Of a stretch of DNA of 32,339 nt, positions 29,101 to 32,339 are shown piece after piece. The number at the start of each line of letters is the position of its first letter. Position 1 is the stretch's first letter. The notes under the pieces are model-generated. The model worked only from the letters and a program-made list of their open reading frames with translations. It searched no databases and was not told the origin of the DNA. This DNA is from Diplocarpon mali (lineage: Eukaryota; Ascomycota; Leotiomycetes; Helotiales; Drepanopezizaceae): NCBI GenBank assembly GCA_024741835.1, contig JAENRP010000434.1:1-32339 (forward strand), read 5' to 3'. The translations under genes and the position numbers were made by a program.

Positions 29101-31516
29101 AAAGAGCCTTGCTTAATAAAATCATCTTCTTCCTAGCGAATAGGGAGATATTATAAAGGTATATAGCAGCCTCTATAACCTCTAGCCAAAGGCTTGCTAA
29201 AAGCCTAGCGTAGATCCTTATTTTAATAGAGCGTTCAATCAACTCCCTTCCTACTTACTCTGCGCCTTTATTAAGTTAATATATATAAGTAAGAGTAAGC
29301 TCTAAATCAATTCCCTCCTCTTTTACCTATCTTTAGTATTTTATAAGAGAGTCTTCCCTTAAAGAGATTACTAAAGTGTTATTATCTTACCTAATCTTAT
29401 AAATTAAAAGCCTATATTAGCGTTTCACTTATACTTTAAAGGCCTAAAGGACCTTTATAACTATATCTCTGCCCTTTAATCTTAATAAGAACGTCTAAAG
29501 TATACTACTATACTTATCTTTAATTAAAAGAACTTATAAGCAATTATTATATAAGTTATTTAAAAAATTAAAAAGATCTTAGGAGATCCTAAAGAAGGGC
29601 CTTAAAGATTAGTTCTCAAAGGTAGCATAAGAAATAACTTGCTTAGCAGACGCTACTGCATATATAAGGCACTCTAGCCTTTATATTCCCTTAATCTTTA
29701 CTCCCTTAACGCACTTAACTAGCGCTTGGAAAGCCTTTGCGCCTAAGTAGCTAGCGCGAAGGTGCCAAGTATATGCATTATTATCCTGCACCCTAATAAG
29801 TATATAGCTAGACTAAAACCTATTATAAAGCATTGTCTTAGCTATAGAGAACGCTATTAAGGCAGAGAAGTTATATTAAAGCATATTTAGAAGATCTAAA
29901 TAGTTAATAGGCTTATATTTAAAGAAAACGAAATTATAGCAACGCTTTAATTAAGCTTGCTTTATAGAATCTTCAATACTTCTAAAGCGCAAAGTAAGGT
30001 CTACCCTAGAGTACTAAAAACCCTTATTTGCAAGGAGCCTCTTTAAGATAATATTAGTAGTAAACTCCTTTATAATAGCAATATTGCGTAGCGTTATCCT
30101 TATAGGAGAGCTATTATACTATAAAAGAGAGTCCGCTATATATCTATTACCTCTCCTAATAATTAGGAGTCTTAAGGTACCTACTTTAATATATTGCTAT
30201 AAGTCGCCAAAAGGCTTAAAGGTGCCTACGATAAGTAAATCCTTCGAATTAATAATATAAGTGGCTGTGCAATTATTAAAGAGCGTACCTAAGAAGAGCA
30301 GGTGGCATTTTAGCTTAAAAAGGTAGTAGATATTAAACAATTCTTTAAAAGCATTAAAGGCAAAGGGATCCATTATTATAAAGACTAGTAAGTTCTCCCT
30401 TTTACTTAAACCATCCTCCTTAAAGGCTAAAGCCTTTCCTTTGAATTTATCAATCGCTATTACTATAATATCATTCTCCTTAAGCTATACTTAAAGACCC
30501 TTGAACTAGTCTCTTGCGTTTAATGCCTTTTATATTTATAGGACCTCCTTTCGCAAGGGGAGAACCTTTATATTTTCCTTATGCCTATCTATAGCATATA
30601 ACAGTTTCCGATAGTCCTAGGGCTTCTAATAGTAATTTTTAAAGCCTTTACAAGGGCACTTAGGCCTAATCTCCCTTCTAAAGCTTATAGAGCGATTTCG
30701 GGAGCTGCTTGCTAGAGCCTGCGAAAGGGTTTCGGCATCTAAAAGAGACTTTTAAATAGTAAAAACTGCTAGCCCTTTATTATCAATTGCTCTATTAGAT
30801 TTAATACCTGCCAAGGCGCGGCTTAGCTGCATTAGGTTATACTTATATAAGGTTCCTATCTACTTATTAGTGATTATTTCCTCCTTTAAGCGGGTCGCCT
30901 AACTCAGATTAATCTTTACTATAACTAAGTCTAAAAAGTCAATAACTCCTAGTCTCCCTTTAATCTTAGGAAGACTGTATTATTCTATTAAGCAGTATGC
31001 CTCCTACTACTCCTAGATCTATTACTAAGTATTGGTTCTCTTAGTCTTACCTTAGTATAATATGTTATAGTATTAAAGCCTCGTCTAAGACTAAATAGCC
31101 TTATTAGAAGGCGTAATATCACGCTTTAAAATAGATACTAGGCCTTAGAGTAAGAGTTGCTAATTTACCAAATTGGTATATAAGTTATTAGCAATAGTTC
31201 TACTTATAGGAGTATCTCTATTAGGTATTAAAGAGGAGAGCTTCTTAGCTTAGATTTATACTTAAGCCATCGCAGAAGCTAAGAGCATTCTATCGACGGT
31301 CTTAGAGACCTATTCTAAGAGTAGTTTATAGTATTTACATTAGGTCTTCTAAGTCTCCTTGCGCATATGGTGCTCCTTTATTAGGATTTTATATTTATCC
31401 TTAATATCCTTATATAAAGCCTATAGAGGAGGAGCCTTTAACAGATCTCCTAAGGGAAAGCGGGCGTAAATCTATTCAAATAGAGTTACTGTATACTCTG
31501 TTGAATATAGAATCAT
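26174..31516 (-). pseudogene. gag-pol: Copia-2 gag-pol polyprotein, decayed
   Basis: A second Ty1/copia family. Every landmark is in one minus-strand phase (first base 1 modulo 3) from a candidate ATG at 31516 (next in-frame ATG 31366) to TAA at 26174. Gag with a Cys/His-like segment K-C-P-C-K-G (about 30640). Protease N-N-C-T-A-T-Y-I (about 30280; D-x-C-T-A-T-H-I expected, Asp to Asn). Integrase W-H-L-R-A-S-Y-L (29767), later L-N-K-G-A-E-x-x-G-R-E and A-A-I-Y-L-Y-N. RT F-K-V-L-I-A-L-A-A and K-Q-F-D-V-I-N-T-F (27433), active site Y-I-N-N (27167-27178). RNase H D-D-R-K-T-Y-R-S (26650) and a late K-N-L-x-x-Q-K-F. No frameshift seen over 5.3 kb; no palindromic units. No left LTR found. Confidence 0.87.
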
Positions 31517-31854
31517 AGCTATACTAGCTAAGTAGGAATAGCTAAGGTGGAGTAGCTATACTAGCTAAGTTGGATTAGAAATCATAGCTATACTAAATTT
31601 AGCTATGAACTCTACATCCTAGCTATGAGTCATAGTTCTATATTTAGCTATGACTCATAGTACTAAGTTTAGCTAAAACTATATTACAAATCAAAGGATT
31701 ACGTATTGCATTACGTATACCTATATTGATTTATAATCTAGTATAACTCCAATATACTAGAAGGTTCTAGAAGCTTAAGATATTTTATATATATAGATTG
31801 CTTTGCTCCTATAGTTAGGAATCAAGCCTCCTAAGTCTCCAAGTTCTTCAACTA
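31499..31854 (+). repeat. LTR-like block with promoter elements
   Basis: It opens TGTTGAATATAG and closes near TTCTTCAACTA, close to an inverted TGTTGAA / TTCAACA pair of LTR type. Inside are many AGCTA/TAGCTAT motifs (31510-31690), a perfect heat-shock-element match (31760-31772) and a TATA tract (31785-31796). It could be the 5' LTR of Copia-2 (then minus) or a solo LTR of another family cutting its gag. The order heat-shock element then TATA suggests plus-strand transcription. An in-frame Copia-2 ATG (31516) lies just inside its left edge, so the boundary is unresolved. Confidence 0.5.
31760..31796 (+). promoter_or_regulatory. Heat-shock-element match upstream of a TATA box
   Basis: GAA-GG-TTC-TA-GAA at 31760-31772 is a perfect three-unit nGAAnnTTCnnGAAn heat-shock element. 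TTTTATATATATA follows about 12 bp downstream. This arrangement is typical of stress-inducible LTR promoters such as that of the plant copia element ONSEN; function here is inferred. Confidence 0.5.
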
Positions 31855-32339
31855 CTACTATTACTTACTACTTAATACTACCTTATACTCTCTTTACCAT
31901 ATCGGCCAGCCCTTATATTTCATATAGTAGTAATTCACTAAGAGGTCTACTAATAAGAGATAAGGCGCTTCCTTGCAAAATCGAGTTTTCAGCGCAGCCA
32001 ATCAGCACTTAGCACTTTGCCAAGGCCGACCTTGTAGAACTTAGCCAATTAGCGACCCGCCCCGCAGAACTAGGTTAAGCTCAGCCAACCAGCAGCCAAC
32101 CCTGCAAAACTGAGTTAAGCTTAGCCAATTAGCAATTCGCTAAGGCTAACCCCTGCTAAAATCTGCGCAACCTTCGCCTAATCGACGAATAAGCAATTAC
32201 CTAAACAGTAACCCTACTTAGTCGATAGATTACGCGAATTGAGTAATAAAAGGAGCTTCCGTTATAGCTTTAATTGTTAAAAAGCTAGGTATAGCTATTA
32301 TTACTATAGATTAGTAAGCTATTTCCTATAAGACCTCAA
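31855..32339. other. CCAAT-box tandem repeats, no gene seen
   Basis: AGCCAAT or AGCCAAC occurs at 31996, 32043, 32083 and 32123, the last three exactly 40 bp apart, within a decayed 40-bp tandem unit (TTAGCCAATTAGC... to ...GAGTTAAGC). The rest is AT-rich without a readable frame. It may be the upstream region of another LTR or a promoter beyond the window. Confidence 0.5.

Noticed and set aside
1..32339. Mitochondrial DNA with GC clusters
   Set aside because: AT-richness and GC-rich palindromes recall yeast mtDNA, but LTR elements with target duplications and CpA-to-TpA decay indicate a nuclear RIP-affected locus.
1..32339. tRNA or rRNA genes
   Set aside because: I looked for tRNA-like arms and rRNA cores on both strands and saw none; the iMet complement is a primer site, not a gene.

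Overview
The window looks like a repeat island from a filamentous ascomycete fungus. I see no intact host gene. Nearly everything is LTR retrotransposon sequence decayed by C-to-T and G-to-A transitions in a CpA-to-TpA context: CA and TG are scarce, TA is abundant, and in-frame stops are TAA or TAG where CAA, CAG or TGG would be expected. That is the signature of repeat-induced point mutation (RIP), which points to Pezizomycotina; I cannot name the species. Assigned open reading frames longer than about 100 codons without a stop are absent, but five decayed polyproteins can be followed codon by codon.

Layout. 1-4658: four pieces of one Ty1/copia family (Copia-1) inserted into each other (A minus, B plus, C plus, D minus). 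B's gag carries a 498-bp terminal-repeat miniature element (TRIM, 1060-1557). 4659-10758: a complete Copia-1 copy on the minus strand, with 195-197-bp LTRs, target duplication TATTC, a half-tRNA-iMet primer site and one gag-protease-integrase-RT-RNase H frame with no net frame shift at any point checked. 10772-24532: a plus-strand Copia-1 copy (G), split by a 2.9-kb gag-only LTR element (GO-a, 11276-14208) and by a minus-strand Ty3/gypsy element (14464-24525, duplication AATAG). The gypsy gag is itself split by a second gag-only element (GO-b, 19340-22244). 24537-26130: a plus-strand reading frame rich in Pro and Ala, of unknown identity, behind a nested inverted repeat. 26174-31516: a second, less decayed copia family (Copia-2) on the minus strand. 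31499-32339: an LTR-like promoter block with a heat-shock-element match, then 40-bp CCAAT-box tandem repeats.

The most unusual signal is a 23-bp near-palindrome (left arm ACTCGCAGGCC, one base, right arm GGCCTAGGAGT) found 27 times inside three unrelated LTR families (Copia-1, gypsy, gag-only). In the two pol polyproteins, 12 copies share one codon phase and encode variants of T-P-R-P-G-L-R-V. Because the unit is palindromic, either orientation encodes nearly the same octapeptide. It behaves like an in-frame selfish palindrome, analogous to the Rickettsia palindromic elements, and I know of no fungal counterpart.
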